Shown piece after piece: positions 6,077-6,374 of a stretch of 6,374 nt of DNA; position 1 is the first letter of the stretch, and every line of letters starts with the position of its first letter. This stretch comes from CAYJAQ01 sp964368275 (lineage in GTDB: Bacteria; Bacillota_I; Bacilli_A; ML615J-28; CAG-313). The stretch lies in NCBI GenBank assembly GCA_964368275.1, contig CAYJAQ010000065.1, positions 1-6,374 of the forward strand, given 5' to 3'. The notes below the pieces were generated by a model. That model was not told the origin of the DNA. It ran no database searches and worked only from the letters and a program-made list of their open reading frames with translations. The position numbers and the translations under genes are program-made.

Positions 6077-6374
6077 TTATAGATTAAAACTAGTCACATT
6101 TCGTAAAATGTTTGTCGCAAATTTTGCTTGTTTCAAATAATCCCTTTTCTTAATACCAGTTGCTGAATAATATTGGCTATAGTAATTACATACCGCTAGT
6201 TGATAATAGTATACTTTTAAGATATTTTCTAAATCATATTCATTTAATTTTTCAATATCTAAGAACTTTGCTAGATAATACTTAAACTTAGTTCGATCCA
6301 ATACTCCCTTTTGTGCGGAGCAATCAGCGTGATAGAAAAAACGAGTAAACTCCCAAACAACGGGTTGGCACGAA
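6077..6374 (-). CDS. Probable APH-family phosphotransferase, C-terminal part only (5' end outside the window)
   Basis: The frame is open from the TAA at 6077-6079 to the window edge, giving 98 visible codons. The frame passes through the TTG at 6299-6301 without a ribosome site there, and homology-like sequence continues upstream, so the gene starts outside the window. The visible part is helical and rich in Tyr and Leu, with PVVWEFTRFFYHAD near its start, YDLENILKVYYYQLAVCNYY in the middle and a final QAKFATNILRN segment. This resembles the C-terminal helical lobe of APH-like kinases that follows the IDW/IDF metal site, but the catalytic motifs are not in the window, so the family call is tentative. 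It is 15 bp upstream of the Nudix-kinase gene and probably heads or belongs to the same operon. It uses no TGA codons. Confidence 0.5.
   Translation of the reverse strand, partial: SCQPVVWEFTRFFYHADCSAQKGVLDRTKFKYYLAKFLDIEKLNEYDLENILKVYYYQLAVCNYYSQYYSATGIKKRDYLKQAKFATNILRNVTSFNL

Overview
The window is an AT-rich stretch of a low-GC Gram-positive-type genome (Bacillota, perhaps an Erysipelotrichia-, Acholeplasma- or Izemoplasma-like lineage). This is inferred from AAGGAGG-type ribosome sites, many intrinsic terminators with U tracts, TTGACA/extended -10 promoters, candidate CcpA (cre) sites and a secreted protein with a Gram-positive-style signal peptide; the lineage cannot be fixed further. 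All Trp codons in the readable frames are TGG and the four visible gene ends use TAA or TAG, so the standard code (TGA = stop) is the best reading.

Every recognisable gene is on the minus strand, so transcription runs from high to low coordinates. (1) 6077-6374: the C-terminal end of a probable phosphotransferase (aminoglycoside-phosphotransferase-like kinase), cut by the window edge. (2) 4673-6061: 15 bp downstream and probably co-transcribed, a two-domain protein with an N-terminal Nudix hydrolase joined to an APH-like kinase. Its terminator starts one base after its stop, and the 3' arm of that hairpin contains the -35 box of the next gene. (3) 3262-4575: an FAD-dependent oxidoreductase with a C-terminal Rieske [2Fe-2S] domain (YhfW-like), with a GTG start set by a good ribosome site, ended by a 9-bp hairpin. 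(4) 838-2961: hppA, a full-length membrane H+-translocating pyrophosphatase with the Lys/Thr signature of K+-independent enzymes, ended by a clean terminator. (5) 1-613: a secreted cysteine-hydrolase-like gene interrupted by an in-frame TGA at 305-307; the reading frame continues open to the window edge and carries the presumed catalytic Cys and His.

The 300-bp region upstream of hppA (2962-3261) is the richest non-coding part. It holds the oxidoreductase terminator, two cre-like sites, a strong promoter and a leader of about 150 nt with an intrinsic terminator, an upstream segment that could compete with it, and a second perfect hairpin. This looks like layered control of the pyrophosphatase by carbon-catabolite signalling and transcription attenuation, although the second part is inference. 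The 613-837 gap also has tandem terminator-like hairpins and a palindrome next to an extended -10.

The genes do not form one obvious pathway. The pyrophosphatase conserves energy from the PPi released in biosynthesis; the Nudix/kinase pair suggests small-molecule phosphate chemistry; the Rieske flavoprotein is a redox enzyme of unknown substrate. I see no mobile element, CRISPR array or RNA gene. No clear new multi-gene system is visible; the most unusual items are the hppA leader, the Nudix-kinase fusion and the stop-interrupted secreted hydrolase.
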